Translations under genes and position numbers: made by a program
Notes under the pieces: model-generated
The model's database searches: none
Seen by the model: only the letters and a program-made list of their open reading frames with translations
What the model was told of the DNA's origin: nothing
Assembly: GCF_009495745.1 (NCBI RefSeq)
Contig: NZ_WIDQ01000002.1
Coordinates: 124,001-188,000 of the forward strand
Source: Niveispirillum sp. SYP-B3756
Lineage (GTDB): Bacteria > Pseudomonadota > Alphaproteobacteria > Azospirillales > Azospirillaceae
Direction of reading: 5' to 3'
Length of the DNA stretch: 64,000 bases
In this document: positions 18,278-27,043 of the stretch, in pieces
How the letters are laid out: each line of letters opens with the position of its first letter
Position numbering within the stretch: the first letter of the stretch is position 1

Positions 18278-19486
18278 TCAACCCTCCGCCTGGGCGATCA
18301 GGCCGCGCGCCAGCAGGTCATCGATGCGGGTGGTGTCATAGCCCAGTTCGGCCAGCACCGATTTGCTGTGCGCGCCCGGCTTGGCCAGATCATGGATGAT
18401 GGTCGGGCGCTTGCCGTCAATTTCCACCGGCAGAGCCGGAAGGCGGATGGAACGCTGATCATCGGGCAGATGCAGTTCCAGCAGGCCGCCGGATTCCACC
18501 AGATGCGGGTCTTCGAACAGATCTTCCGGCCGGTTGATCGGGGCAAAGGGCAGGCCGATTTCTTCCAGCTTTTGCAGCAGTTCGGCCTTGGTGAAGGTCT
18601 GGAACAGTTCCTGGACACGCGGGATCACCCGGTCACGCGCCTGCACGCGGCCATTATTCCGGGCCAGCGTTTCATCAGCAGCAAAATCGTCCAGGCCGAA
18701 CGCCTTGCAGAAGCTGACCCACTGGCCATCCGTCACCACACCGACAAAGACGATCTCATCTTCCTTGGTGCGGAACTGGTCATAGATGGCCCAGGCGGAA
18801 ATACGCACCGGCATCGGACGCGCGGCGTTACCGGTCACGGCGTACTGGGCCATATGCTGACCGACCATGAAGACGCAATTTTCAAACAGGGCCGATTTCA
18901 CCGTCTGACCCCGGCCCAGCGTGCCGCGCTGGATCAGGGCGGCCAGCACGCCGATCACCCCGAACAGCCCGCCCATCACATCGATCACCGACGAACCGGC
19001 GCGTAAGGGGCGGCCCGGCGGGCCGGTCATATAGGCAAGGCCACCCATCATCTGTGCCACCTCATCCAGGGCGGCGCGATGTTCATAGGGGCCAGACAGG
19101 AAGCCCTTGGCCGAGCAATAGACCAGATTGGGGTTGCGGGCGGCCAGCGCCTTCTCCCCGAAGCCCAGCGCCTCCATGGCGCCGGGGCGGAAATTTTCGA
19201 TCAGCACATCGGCCTTGTCGATCAGGTCGAAGGCAATCTGCTTGCCCTCCTCGGACTTCAGGTCCACGGAAAGGCTGCGCTTGTTGCGGCCATACATGGG
19301 GAAATAGCCAGAGCCAGCCCCCAGCAGGCGGCGGGTATTGTCGCCGCCGATCGGTTCCACCTTGATGACATCGGCACCTAAGTCGCCCAACACCATGCCG
19401 ACCGCCGGCCCCATCACCATATGGGTGAATTCCACCACTTTCAGCCCGGCCAGCGGCAGGGGGGCGGTGCTGTTATCGTTCGGCAT
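18278..19486 (-). CDS. CaiB/BaiF (family III) CoA-transferase
   Basis: The 402-aa protein begins 3 bases after a GAGGGATTG site. Family III features are LKVVEFTHMVMGPAVGMVLGDLGADVIKVEP at the N-terminus, NKRSLSVDLKSEEG, and LDEVAQMMGGLAYMTGPPG, whose Asp matches the acyl-carrying aspartate of formyl-CoA transferase. These enzymes move CoA between carboxylates through an aspartyl-CoA anhydride. Next to the lyase and LeuCD-like genes, a succinyl-CoA:citramalate CoA-transferase role fits best. Confidence 0.88.
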   Translation of the reverse strand: MPNDNSTAPLPLAGLKVVEFTHMVMGPAVGMVLGDLGADVIKVEPIGGDNTRRLLGAGSGYFPMYGRNKRSLSVDLKSEEGKQIAFDLIDKADVLIENFRPGAMEALGFGEKALAARNPNLVYCSAKGFLSGPYEHRAALDEVAQMMGGLAYMTGPPGRPLRAGSSVIDVMGGLFGVIGVLAALIQRGTLGRGQTVKSALFENCVFMVGQHMAQYAVTGNAARPMPVRISAWAIYDQFRTKEDEIVFVGVVTDGQWVSFCKAFGLDDFAADETLARNNGRVQARDRVIPRVQELFQTFTKAELLQKLEEIGLPFAPINRPEDLFEDPHLVESGGLLELHLPDDQRSIRLPALPVEIDGKRPTIIHDLAKPGAHSKSVLAELGYDTTRIDDLLARGLIAQAEG

Positions 19487-19510
19487 TTCAATCCCTCAAA
19501 AAAAGGAAAA

Positions 19511-20119
19511 TCAGGCAAACATCCAGGGATGGCGGGTGCGGTAGGCACCCTCGAATTCCGCAATGGCGGGCAGCCGCTTCAGGGTGACACCGATGGCATC
19601 CAGCCCTTCCAGCAACATCTCCCGATCCGCCGGGGCAATGCTGAAGGAAAGCGTGCGCCCGTCTGCGCTGTGGACAGTCTGGCCATCCAGATCGATGGCC
19701 AGTGGGGCGGGACCGGCGGCTTCCACCAAGGCCGCCACCTCCGGTTCCGGCAGCACCAGCGGCAGGATGCCGTTGCGCACGCAATTGCCCTGGAAAATCG
19801 CCCCGAAGCTGGGGGCGATGACACAGCGCACCCCATAATCCTTCAAGGCCCAGACGGCATGTTCGCGCGAGGAACCGCAGCCGAAATTGGCCCCGGCCAG
19901 CAGGATCGGGGCCTGGCGGAAGGGCGCGCGGTTCAGCACGAAATCCGGGTTTTCCACCCGGTTCGCCACGTCGCTGTAACGCCAGTCGGCGAACATGCCC
20001 TCCCCCAACCCTTCCTTGGAGACGCGCTTCATTTCGCGGGACGGGATGATGGCGTCCGTATCCACGTTGGCGCGGAACAGCGGGGCGGCGATGCCGGTGA
20101 GGCGGATGAATTTTTCCAT
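19511..20119 (-). CDS. LeuD-like small subunit of an isopropylmalate-isomerase-type hydro-lyase
   Basis: The 202-aa swivel-domain protein has RANVDTDAIIPSREMKRV, GANFGCGSSREHAVWAL and GIFQGNCVRNGILPLVL-type sequence, all typical of LeuD. ATG 20119 lies 4 bp after the LeuC-like stop. It should pair with the large subunit to form a heterodimeric [4Fe-4S] hydro-lyase. The context (CoA-transferase and HMGL-type lyase, no leuA or leuB) suggests the substrate is a C5 acid such as citraconate/citramalate, not isopropylmalate. Confidence 0.87.
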   Translation of the reverse strand: MEKFIRLTGIAAPLFRANVDTDAIIPSREMKRVSKEGLGEGMFADWRYSDVANRVENPDFVLNRAPFRQAPILLAGANFGCGSSREHAVWALKDYGVRCVIAPSFGAIFQGNCVRNGILPLVLPEPEVAALVEAAGPAPLAIDLDGQTVHSADGRTLSFSIAPADREMLLEGLDAIGVTLKRLPAIAEFEGAYRTRHPWMFA

Positions 20120-20123
20120 GGGA

Positions 20124-21545
20124 TCAAGCCTCCACCGGCTGGGCGACCAGCGCGCGGGCATCGGCAATGCGACCGGCAATGGCCGATGCCGCCACCGTGA
20201 CCGGGCTGGCCAGGTGCGAGCGCGTACCCGGCCCCTGGCGGTTTTCAAAATTGCGGTTGGTGGAGGTCACCACCCGCTCCCCCTTGCCGAAACTCTCGCC
20301 CCCGGCGAAGAAGCACATGGAACAGCCGCTTTCGCGCCATTCAAACCCGGCATCCAGGAAGATCTGATGCAGGCCCTCGGCCTCCGCCGCTGCCTTCACC
20401 AGACCGGAACCGGGCACGCAGATGGCGCGCACGCCCGGTGCCACATGCCGGCCCTTCAGGATGGCGGCTGCGGCCCGCAGGTCCGACAGGCGGCTGTTGG
20501 TGCAACTGCCGATGAAGGCGCCATCGATGGGCAGCCCCGCCAGCGCCTGCCCCGGCTCCAGCCCCATATAGGTCAGCGCCCGCCGCTGGGCCTCGGCCGC
20601 GTTGGCATCGGCAGCATGGGCGGGATCAGGCACCAAACCCGTGACCGGTAACGCGTGTTGCGGGCTGGTGCCCCAGGTGATGGTGGGGGCGATGCTGGCG
20701 CAATCCACCACGATTTCCTTGTCGAAGATCGCACCGGCGTCGGTCACCAGATCGGCCCAATCGGCCAGCGCCTGCGCCCAAGCCATCCCCTTGGGCGCGA
20801 AGGGCCGCCCCTCCACCCAGGCGATGGTCTTGGCATCGGGCGCACACAGGCCGGTCCAGGCCGCGAATTCGACGGCCATGTTGCACAGGGTCATGCGCGC
20901 TTCCACCGACAAGGCGGAAACGGCGGACCCGGCAAATTCAATGGCATAGCCAGACCCGCCGCCGGCCCCATGGGCCGCAATCAGGTGCAGGATCATGTCC
21001 TTGGCGCCGACGCCGGGCGGCAATTCGCCTTCAAACCACACCCGCATCTGGCGCGGGCGGCGCACCACCAGCGTCTGGGTGGCCAGCGCGTGCGCCGCCT
21101 CCGACGAGCCGATGCCCCAGGCCAAGGCACCCAGCCCGCCCTGGGTGCAAGTATGGCTGTCCGGGCAGACCAGGGTCAGCCCCGGCAGGGCGATGCCCTG
21201 TTCAGGCGACACCACATGCACAATGCCCTGACGGTTATCACCAATATCGAAGATGCGGATGCCGGCGGCATTGGCCGCCGCGCGGGTTTCGCGGATAAAG
21301 GCTTCGCCGCCCGGCATCAGGGTTTCATCCCCCCGGCCCGGCCGCGTATCGACAATATGGTCCATACAGACAAAGGCGCGGTCCGGGTGGCGCACGGCAC
21401 GCCCCTGTTCAGCCAGCCCCTTCAGCGCGATGGAGCCGGTGCGCTCATGCAGCAGCACCCGGTCGATGTAAAGCAGGTCCGTCCCATCGCCCAGATCGGC
21501 GACGCAATGCCGTGACCATAACTTTTCCACCAACGTTTTCGCCAT
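20124..21545 (-). CDS. LeuC-like large subunit (aconitase superfamily hydro-lyase)
   Basis: The 473-aa protein is aconitase-like, with VCPDSHTCTQGGLGALAWGIG near residue 130, and cluster ligands in IGSCTNSRLSDLR and ESGCSMCFFAG. It is first of a tightly packed operon: LeuC-like, LeuD-like, CaiB, HMGL, MFS. ATG 21545 was chosen over an upstream in-frame TTG. The bona fide leucine genes usually sit with leuA/leuB, which are absent here. A dimethylmalate, citramalate or citraconate hydro-lyase is therefore at least as likely as isopropylmalate dehydratase. Confidence 0.88.
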   Translation of the reverse strand: MAKTLVEKLWSRHCVADLGDGTDLLYIDRVLLHERTGSIALKGLAEQGRAVRHPDRAFVCMDHIVDTRPGRGDETLMPGGEAFIRETRAAANAAGIRIFDIGDNRQGIVHVVSPEQGIALPGLTLVCPDSHTCTQGGLGALAWGIGSSEAAHALATQTLVVRRPRQMRVWFEGELPPGVGAKDMILHLIAAHGAGGGSGYAIEFAGSAVSALSVEARMTLCNMAVEFAAWTGLCAPDAKTIAWVEGRPFAPKGMAWAQALADWADLVTDAGAIFDKEIVVDCASIAPTITWGTSPQHALPVTGLVPDPAHAADANAAEAQRRALTYMGLEPGQALAGLPIDGAFIGSCTNSRLSDLRAAAAILKGRHVAPGVRAICVPGSGLVKAAAEAEGLHQIFLDAGFEWRESGCSMCFFAGGESFGKGERVVTSTNRNFENRQGPGTRSHLASPVTVAASAIAGRIADARALVAQPVEA

Positions 21546-21597
21546 GAGAGACTGCCCCAACCCCAAAAGCCTTGCCCGCTGAAGCGGAACATTAAAT

Positions 21598-21613
21598 GGT
21601 ATATTGATATACC
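21598..21613. promoter_or_regulatory. Palindrome upstream of the LeuC-like operon
   Basis: GGTATAT-TG-ATATACC is a perfect inverted repeat 53 bp before the LeuC-like start, in an AT-rich patch of the divergent intergenic region. The GTATAT-N2-ATATAC form resembles operators of GntR-family regulators; no such gene is adjacent. Confidence 0.45.
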
Positions 21614-21792
21614 CTTATCAGCACTAAGGCTGCTTGTCACCCGCGATAATGGCTTTGACCGTACCGTGGCGCCCCTATCGGCCCAGCATAGGGGGACGGG
21701 CATGGAACCCATGTGCGGTGCGGGGTTGGTGCGGCGGGGAATTGGGGCTTTAAGTCAAGGCAAGGCGAAGATGATGATGTAGGCCTGCGACC

Positions 21793-22767
21793 ATGTTCCG
21801 TTTCCTGCGCACGGTGATCGACCCGTTCCTGCTGGCCCTGTTGACAACGGTGGGGCTGGCCGCCCTGTTTCCCGCAAGCGGGGTGCTGGTGGGGTGGGTG
21901 GATGTGGCGGCCGATATCGCTATCGCGCTGTTGTTCTTCTTCCACGGTGCCAAGCTGTCGCGCGAGGCCATTCTAGCCGGCATCGGGCATTGGCGGCTGC
22001 ATTTGACGGTGCTGGCCACCACCTTTGTGCTGTTCCCCCTGTTGGGGCTGGGCATGGGGTTGCTGCCGGCATGGCTGTTGTCGCCGGGCATCGCCGGGGG
22101 CCTGCTTTACCTCTGCCTGCTGCCCTCCACGGTGCAAAGCTCCATCGCCTTTACCTCCATGGCCGGCGGCAATGTGCCGGCGGCCATCTGCTCTGCCTCG
22201 GCTTCCAACCTGCTGGGCATCTTTATCACGCCGGTGCTGGTCGGCCTGCTGATGCAGACCAACGGGGAGGCGGGGATTTCGCTGCACGCCATCGAATCGA
22301 TCCTGCTGCAATTGCTGGTGCCGTTTGTCGGCGGCCATTTGCTGCGCCCGCTGATCGGTGCGTTCGTGGCGCGGCATAAGCAACTGATCGGCTATAGCGA
22401 CCGGGGATCCATCCTGCTGGTGGTCTATTCCGCCTTCAGCGCCGCCGTGGCCGAAGGGCTGTGGCACAAGGTGGCGCCGATCGATCTGGTCACCATTCTG
22501 GTGGCCAGCACCGTGCTGCTGGCGCTGGCGCTGGTGCTGTCAGCCCTGGCCGGACGGTTGCTGGGCTTCAACCGGGCGGACCGCATTACCCTGATTTTCT
22601 GCGGATCGAAGAAAAGCCTCGTCTCCGGCGTGCCGATGGCCGGCGTGCTGTTTTCTGCCGGTCAGGTGGGGCTGCTGATCCTGCCGCTGATGATCTTCCA
22701 TCAGATCCAGCTGATCGTCTGCACCTGGCTGGCTGGCCGCTTCCGGGCCGGTGGCCAGCCAGACTGA
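21793..22767 (+). CDS. Bile acid:sodium symporter-family transporter (SBF-like)
   Basis: The 324-aa polytopic membrane protein has about ten hydrophobic segments. Family signatures are LLFFFHGAKLSREAI, LPSTVQSSIAFTSMAGGNVPAAICSASASNLLGI (crossing-helix region) and FCGSKKSLVSGVPMA. SBF-like members of this length (YfeH type) are widespread, with mostly unknown substrates. It is divergent from the putative C5-dicarboxylate operon, 247 bp apart, so it might import an organic anion for that pathway. That link is positional only. Confidence 0.87.
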   Translation: MFRFLRTVIDPFLLALLTTVGLAALFPASGVLVGWVDVAADIAIALLFFFHGAKLSREAILAGIGHWRLHLTVLATTFVLFPLLGLGMGLLPAWLLSPGIAGGLLYLCLLPSTVQSSIAFTSMAGGNVPAAICSASASNLLGIFITPVLVGLLMQTNGEAGISLHAIESILLQLLVPFVGGHLLRPLIGAFVARHKQLIGYSDRGSILLVVYSAFSAAVAEGLWHKVAPIDLVTILVASTVLLALALVLSALAGRLLGFNRADRITLIFCGSKKSLVSGVPMAGVLFSAGQVGLLILPLMIFHQIQLIVCTWLAGRFRAGGQPD

Positions 22768-22776
22768 CCGATCCCG

Positions 22777-23184
22777 TCAATCCAGCGGCGGCACCGGGCG
22801 GGGGCGGCCCTCCCCATCGATGGCAACGAAGGTGAACAAAGCCTCCGTCACCTTGAAACGCTCCTCCCCCTCCCGGCTGCGGCGCCAGGCTTCCACATGG
22901 ACTTTCATGGAGCTGCGGCCGACATGGGTGATGTCGGCATAAAGGCTCACCTCATCCCCCACCAGCACGGGCCGGATGAACACCATGGCATCCACGGCGA
23001 TGGTGGCACAGCGGCCGCGCGCCCGGCGAGCGGCCGCATTGCCGGCGGCCAGATCCATCTGCGCCATCAGCCAGCCGCCGAAAATATCGCCGGCCGGGTT
23101 GGTATCCCCCGGCATGGCGATGGTGCGCACCGCCGGTTCCACCGGGCAGCCATTGGGGGTTGTTTTCTCAATATCCGGCATCAT
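22777..23184 (-). CDS. Acyl-CoA thioesterase (YciA-like hotdog fold)
   Basis: The 135-aa single-hotdog protein has AMPGDTNPAGDIFGGWLMAQMDLAAG, where Asn/Asp and Gly define the active-site helix, and AVDAMVFIRPVLVGDEV plus SMKVHVEAW. YciA-type enzymes hydrolyse a wide range of acyl-CoAs in the cytoplasm. AGGATTGG precedes the start; two adjacent ATG codons are both possible. It is convergent with the SBF transporter, 9 bp away. Confidence 0.88.
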   Translation of the reverse strand: MMPDIEKTTPNGCPVEPAVRTIAMPGDTNPAGDIFGGWLMAQMDLAAGNAAARRARGRCATIAVDAMVFIRPVLVGDEVSLYADITHVGRSSMKVHVEAWRRSREGEERFKVTEALFTFVAIDGEGRPRPVPPLD

Positions 23185-23473
23185 CCAATCCTGGCACGGG
23201 TCTTGTTGCCAACCATGTCAGCCGGGGGGATTGGACGCAAGAAAGCTTGCAGGCATCTCATACATTTCGATTTTAAATCTATTATCGAATCTTTATCATA
23301 GAGCGCGGCAATACTATCAAAGGTGCTATAGGACGAAAAGTTGCTACAACCGCACACGACGCCCAGGCTTTACCATAATTGCCAGGGCTTCATGGTGGCC
23401 CTGGTCACGCAATCGCATAAATAACCGGAACCGGCCGACAGGATGGGCAGCGCCGGACAGATGGAAAACCAAA
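23185..23473. other. Non-coding stretch with AT-rich promoter-like sequence
   Basis: No credible gene was found in these 289 bases. The segment 23260-23345 is much richer in A+T than its surroundings and probably holds promoters. TGGCACG-N4-TTGT at 23192-23206 is one base from a sigma-54 -24/-12 element pointing right. A short stem (CCAGGGC ... GCCCTGG) lies near 23380-23402. Confidence 0.4.
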
Positions 23474-24013
23474 ATGGTGATGGGTGGGAATAAGGGCGAT
23501 ACAGTCGCCAACCTGGATGCGGCCGCCATCTGGATGATTGAACAAGCCGTCACCCTGCTGGAGCAGCCACCGGCGGGCCTGGATGGGTTGTCTGTGCTGC
23601 CGGAAACATTGGCGGCACAATGGGGCGTGGTGCTGACGGCGCAGCCGGCCCTGAACAATGAGCGCTATCTGGCCCTGTTCCAGATCGGCCGCGATGGCAT
23701 CACCCACCGGATTCAAACGCTGCACCGCGCCTGGGATGACGGGGTGCTGTATGAGTTATGGCAGGTGACGGCGGGGGAGAATGGCCCGACCCCGCAGGCC
23801 CTGTTCATCACCACGCGCTGTGACGATCTGGAAGCGGTGCGCCAGGTGCGGCGGGCCAGCCGGCATTTCCCCGGCGCCATCACCAGCGATGCGGGCAAGC
23901 AACTGCCCCTGCCCCTGGGCAATCGCCGGCTGCTGGACGATATGCGCCCCTGGCTGTTCCCCGACAGTTTCCCTGCCAGCGCCATTGCGGATGGCAGTGG
24001 CGACCCGGCGTGA
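23474..24013 (+). CDS. Conserved-looking hypothetical protein
   Basis: About 179 aa from ATG 23474 (ATG 23480 also possible); codon use matches its neighbours. The protein is soluble, with no signal peptide or membrane segment. It has an N-terminal amphipathic segment (AAAIWMIEQAVTLLEQ), then mixed alpha/beta sequence with RYLALFQIGRDGITHRIQTLHRAWDDGVLYELWQV and a C-terminal RRLLDDMRPWLFPDSFP. I do not recognise the family. It is transcribed toward cysE, 138 bp upstream of that start, with a GC-rich hairpin region between, so co-transcription is uncertain. Confidence 0.6.
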   Translation: MVMGGNKGDTVANLDAAAIWMIEQAVTLLEQPPAGLDGLSVLPETLAAQWGVVLTAQPALNNERYLALFQIGRDGITHRIQTLHRAWDDGVLYELWQVTAGENGPTPQALFITTRCDDLEAVRQVRRASRHFPGAITSDAGKQLPLPLGNRRLLDDMRPWLFPDSFPASAIADGSGDPA

Positions 24014-24020
24014 GCCCTGT

Positions 24021-24073
24021 AACACCCGGCACCCCGCCGGGCGCGTGGCAACCATGCCGGGCGGCAGGGTGTT
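24021..24073 (+). terminator. Nested GC-rich hairpin, possible terminator
   Basis: AACACCC (24021) pairs with GGGTGTT (24067), enclosing CCCGGC-ACCCC-GCCGGG and a small TGCC/GGCA stem. It begins 8 bp after the hypothetical gene. Only TTTCCC follows, so termination would be weak or Rho-assisted. Confidence 0.3.
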
Positions 24074-24151
24074 TCCCGCTTGCACCAAGCGTCGCCGGTG
24101 ATCAAATAACCGGCAAAGCCATTCTTCATGGAAAGCAGGGGGGCTGATCCC

Positions 24152-24994
24152 ATGTCTGCACGCGCAACCGCCCAGAACACCGACCTTGTGCCCCAGTTGG
24201 ACCCGATCTGGGCCGCCCTGCGCGCAGAGGCGCAGCAGGCCGTGGTGGCGGAACCCTTGATGGCCAGCCTGTTCTATGGCGCCATCCTGAATCAGCCCAA
24301 TCTGGAATCGGCCGTCATCCACCGCATCGCCAACCGGCTGCACCATACCGACATGCCGGCCGAACTGCTGGTGCAGGCGCTGCAGACGGCGGTGGAGGCA
24401 GAGCCGGAACTGGGCCAGGTGTTCCGCGCCGATATCGCCGCCGTGCTGGACCGTGACCCGGCCTGCGGCCGCCATATCGAACCGGTGCTGTATTTCAAGG
24501 GCTTCCAGGCCTTGGAGACGCACCGGCTGGCCCATCGGCTGTGGCATATGGGACGGCGCGACGTCGCCTATTACCTACAGAGCCGTTCCTCCGTCGTCTT
24601 TGGCGTCGATATCCACCCGGCTGCCCGTTTCGGGCGCGGGGTGATGATTGACCATGCCACCGGCGTGGTGGTGGGGGAAACCGCCGTGGTCGGCGACAAT
24701 GTTTCCATGCTGCACGGGGTCAATCTGGGCGGCAATGGCAAGGAACATGGCGACCGCCATCCCAAGATCGGCTCCGGCGTGCTGCTGGGCGCCAATGCCA
24801 AGGTGCTGGGTAATATCCGCATCGGTGATTGCGCCCGCGTGGCCGCCGGTTCGGTGGTGCTGCGCGATGTGCCGCCCTGCGTCACCGTGGCCGGTGTCCC
24901 CGCCAAGGTGGTGGGGGAGGCCGGCTGCGCCAACCCGGCCCGCGTGATGGACCATGTGTTCGGCGATTATGTGGATGCAGGGGCCGATATCTGA
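24152..24994 (+). CDS. cysE: Serine O-acetyltransferase
   Basis: The 280-aa enzyme acetylates L-serine from acetyl-CoA to give O-acetylserine for cysteine synthesis. An N-terminal alpha-helical SATase domain (about 20-140) is followed by left-handed beta-helix hexapeptide repeats (HPAARFGRGVMIDHATGVVVGETAVVG ...) and the GGNGKEHGDRHPKIG loop, with the catalytic His in DHATG. ATG 24152 follows a run of six G at suitable spacing; ATG 24128 would add eight residues. No cysK is adjacent. Confidence 0.95.
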   Translation: MSARATAQNTDLVPQLDPIWAALRAEAQQAVVAEPLMASLFYGAILNQPNLESAVIHRIANRLHHTDMPAELLVQALQTAVEAEPELGQVFRADIAAVLDRDPACGRHIEPVLYFKGFQALETHRLAHRLWHMGRRDVAYYLQSRSSVVFGVDIHPAARFGRGVMIDHATGVVVGETAVVGDNVSMLHGVNLGGNGKEHGDRHPKIGSGVLLGANAKVLGNIRIGDCARVAAGSVVLRDVPPCVTVAGVPAKVVGEAGCANPARVMDHVFGDYVDAGADI

Positions 24995-25190
24995 CCCCCG
25001 CCTTCCGTTCTATCTCCACTGCATGGGGGAAATCTGTGACGGATATCCTTGCAGTGCCGCGGATAGACGATAATCTAGGACTGGGTAAATGTGCAGGCGC
25101 CGCCGCCCCGCTGGGTGCGGCCCGTCTATGACGTTTGGATATAATGCGTGTGGATGCAAATCCGGCGGGATGATCCAAAGGGGATGACGG

Positions 25191-25805
25191 ATGGCGGCGG
25201 GCGAAGAGGGATTTGGCAAGATGATCAGATTGACCCGGATTGGTGACCGGTCACTCGACGGCACCGAACGTTCGGTGGAGAACCGGGGTGTAGAGGCTCG
25301 CCAGCCCGATGGCCGCACCGGGGATACCTCGCCTGCCAGCACTGTGGCCCTTTATCGGGATATTGCCCGTGTCATCGATCATATGCAGCGCCGGCTGCAT
25401 GACGTGGTGCGGGTGGAGTTGGGCCGGATCGGCGTGGATGATATCAGCCCGATGCAGGTGCTGATGCTGTTGAATATCGGCGATGATGAGCTGTCCGTCC
25501 GCGACCTGATGGAGCGCGGCTATTATCTGGGCTCCAACGCCAGCTATAATCTGAAGCATCTGGTCGAACAGGGCTATGTTGACCGGGCCGCTTCCCAGCG
25601 CGACCGCCGCGCCGCCCGGCTGCGTCTGTCGGAAAAGGGCGAATGGCTGTGTGCGGAGATCGGCAAGCTGGAAAACCGGCAGGCCACCCAGCTGCTGCGC
25701 AACCCCGCCGATGGTACCGATCTGGAAACGACCTATCGGATGCTGCGCCGGCTGGAGCGTATGTGGGGTGATATCGTCCGCTATGACGGCCGCGGCCAGG
25801 ACTGA
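25191..25805 (+). CDS. MarR/winged-helix regulator (LdtR-like)
   Basis: The 204-aa protein has about 50 poorly conserved N-terminal residues before a winged-helix domain: ISPMQVLMLLNIGDDELSVRDLMERGYYLGSNASYNLKHLVEQGYVDRAASQRDRRAARLRLSEKG. The recognition helix is SNASYNLKHL and the wing holds DRRAARLRL. It resembles the alphaproteobacterial LdtR group linked elsewhere to cell-wall and osmotic responses; that identity is tentative. It lies 3 bp upstream of the DUF2336 gene and is probably co-transcribed. GGGGATGACGG precedes the chosen start; ATG 25221 is an alternative. Confidence 0.8.
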   Translation: MAAGEEGFGKMIRLTRIGDRSLDGTERSVENRGVEARQPDGRTGDTSPASTVALYRDIARVIDHMQRRLHDVVRVELGRIGVDDISPMQVLMLLNIGDDELSVRDLMERGYYLGSNASYNLKHLVEQGYVDRAASQRDRRAARLRLSEKGEWLCAEIGKLENRQATQLLRNPADGTDLETTYRMLRRLERMWGDIVRYDGRGQD

Positions 25806-25808
25806 GGC

Positions 25809-27008
25809 ATGGGCATCGTTCCCCGCCTGCAAGAAGGGGATCTGGCCGCCCCGCCCCGGCCCATTATCCGTGCCCGGCTGACCAGCCGGGATGTTGATCG
25901 GCTGTTGCGCCAGCCCGGTGCGGAATCCCGCATCGAAACCATGGCCAAGCTGGTCACGGAGATGGAGGAAGGCAGCCTGACCGAAACGGAAAAGCGGTTG
26001 GCGCTGGATATTCTGCGCGCCTTTGCCGCCGATGCCGAAACGGAGGTACGGGCCGCGGTCGCCTGGCAGATCCATAACAGCCCCATCCTGACCAGTGATC
26101 TGGCCGAACGGCTGGTGCGTGACGTGGCGCAGGTGGCCGTGCCCATCCTGAAATATGTGGACGGGCTGCCGGAGGCGCTGCTGCTGGAGGTGGTGGCCGA
26201 ACGGGATGCGCAGAAGCAACTGGCCATTGCCGGCCGCCGCAGTGTCTCGGCCGCCGTGTCGGCTGCCCTGGTGGAAACCGGCAATGTGCTGACCGTGGTG
26301 CATCTGTTGCGCAATCGTGGAGCCGCCGTGAAGGAAACCACGCTGGAACGCGCGGCCGAGCGGTTCGGCCAGTTCCGGCTGGTGGCCGACAGCGTGGCGG
26401 CCCGGCCGGAAATCACCCTGGCCATGGTCGAACGCATGATCGCCCTGGTGTCGGAAGATGTGCGCCAGCAACTGATCCAGGATCACCAAATCGAACCATC
26501 CCTGGCCAAAAGGCTGGCCGAGGGCGGGCGGGAGGCGGCGACGCTGCGCCTGCTGCAGCCGCTGCTGCTGTCGCCGGATGATGCGGAAATGGTGGCCCGC
26601 CACCTGTTCCGCCAGGGCCGTTTGACGCCGCAGGTGCTGTTCCGCGCGCTGTGCGCCGGCGATCTGGAACTGTTCGTCGCCGGCATGGCGGCGCGGGCCA
26701 ATATTGCCAGCCAGGCCGCCAGCATCCTGGCCTGGGATGATGGCGTGCTGGGCCTGCATTGCCTGCTGGATGCCGCCGCCGTGCCCCCTGCCCTGACCGG
26801 ACCGTTCCGCACCGCCCAGCAGGTGGCGCTGGACAGCGACTATGTCAGCGGTCATTGCCCGCGGGAAAAGTTCCAGGCCCTGGTGGTGGAAACCCTGTTC
26901 GACCGCTATGCCGATACGGCAGAGCGGGAGGTGGATGAACTGCTGATGCAGATATCCGATCAGCCCGGCTTGGATATTGGGGCGGAGCTGATGCCACAGC
27001 GGGTGTAA
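25809..27008 (+). CDS. DUF2336 domain-containing protein
   Basis: The 399-aa protein is almost entirely alpha-helical, with heat-repeat-like helical pairs, no signal peptide and no membrane segment. Sequence such as ALDILRAFAADAETEVRAAVAWQI, LVADSVAARPEITLAMVERMI and HLFRQGRLTPQVLFRALCAGDLELF matches the alphaproteobacterial DUF2336 family. Members often occur near regulators and are of unknown function, possibly protein-binding scaffolds. It follows the MarR-like gene by 3 bp. Confidence 0.82.
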   Translation: MGIVPRLQEGDLAAPPRPIIRARLTSRDVDRLLRQPGAESRIETMAKLVTEMEEGSLTETEKRLALDILRAFAADAETEVRAAVAWQIHNSPILTSDLAERLVRDVAQVAVPILKYVDGLPEALLLEVVAERDAQKQLAIAGRRSVSAAVSAALVETGNVLTVVHLLRNRGAAVKETTLERAAERFGQFRLVADSVAARPEITLAMVERMIALVSEDVRQQLIQDHQIEPSLAKRLAEGGREAATLRLLQPLLLSPDDAEMVARHLFRQGRLTPQVLFRALCAGDLELFVAGMAARANIASQAASILAWDDGVLGLHCLLDAAAVPPALTGPFRTAQQVALDSDYVSGHCPREKFQALVVETLFDRYADTAEREVDELLMQISDQPGLDIGAELMPQRV

Positions 27009-27043
27009 CCGATCACACCAGAATGGCATTGGAAAGGCGAGGC

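Noticed and set aside
19511-21545. Straight annotation of the two subunits as leucine biosynthesis leuC and leuD
   Set aside because: Sequence fits the family, but the operon context (CoA-transferase, HMGL-type lyase, no leuA/leuB) makes a different substrate more likely, so no gene symbol was given.
23192-23206. Sigma-54 promoter call
   Set aside because: The -12 element is GT instead of GC and the gene is about 270 bp away; kept only as a weak note.
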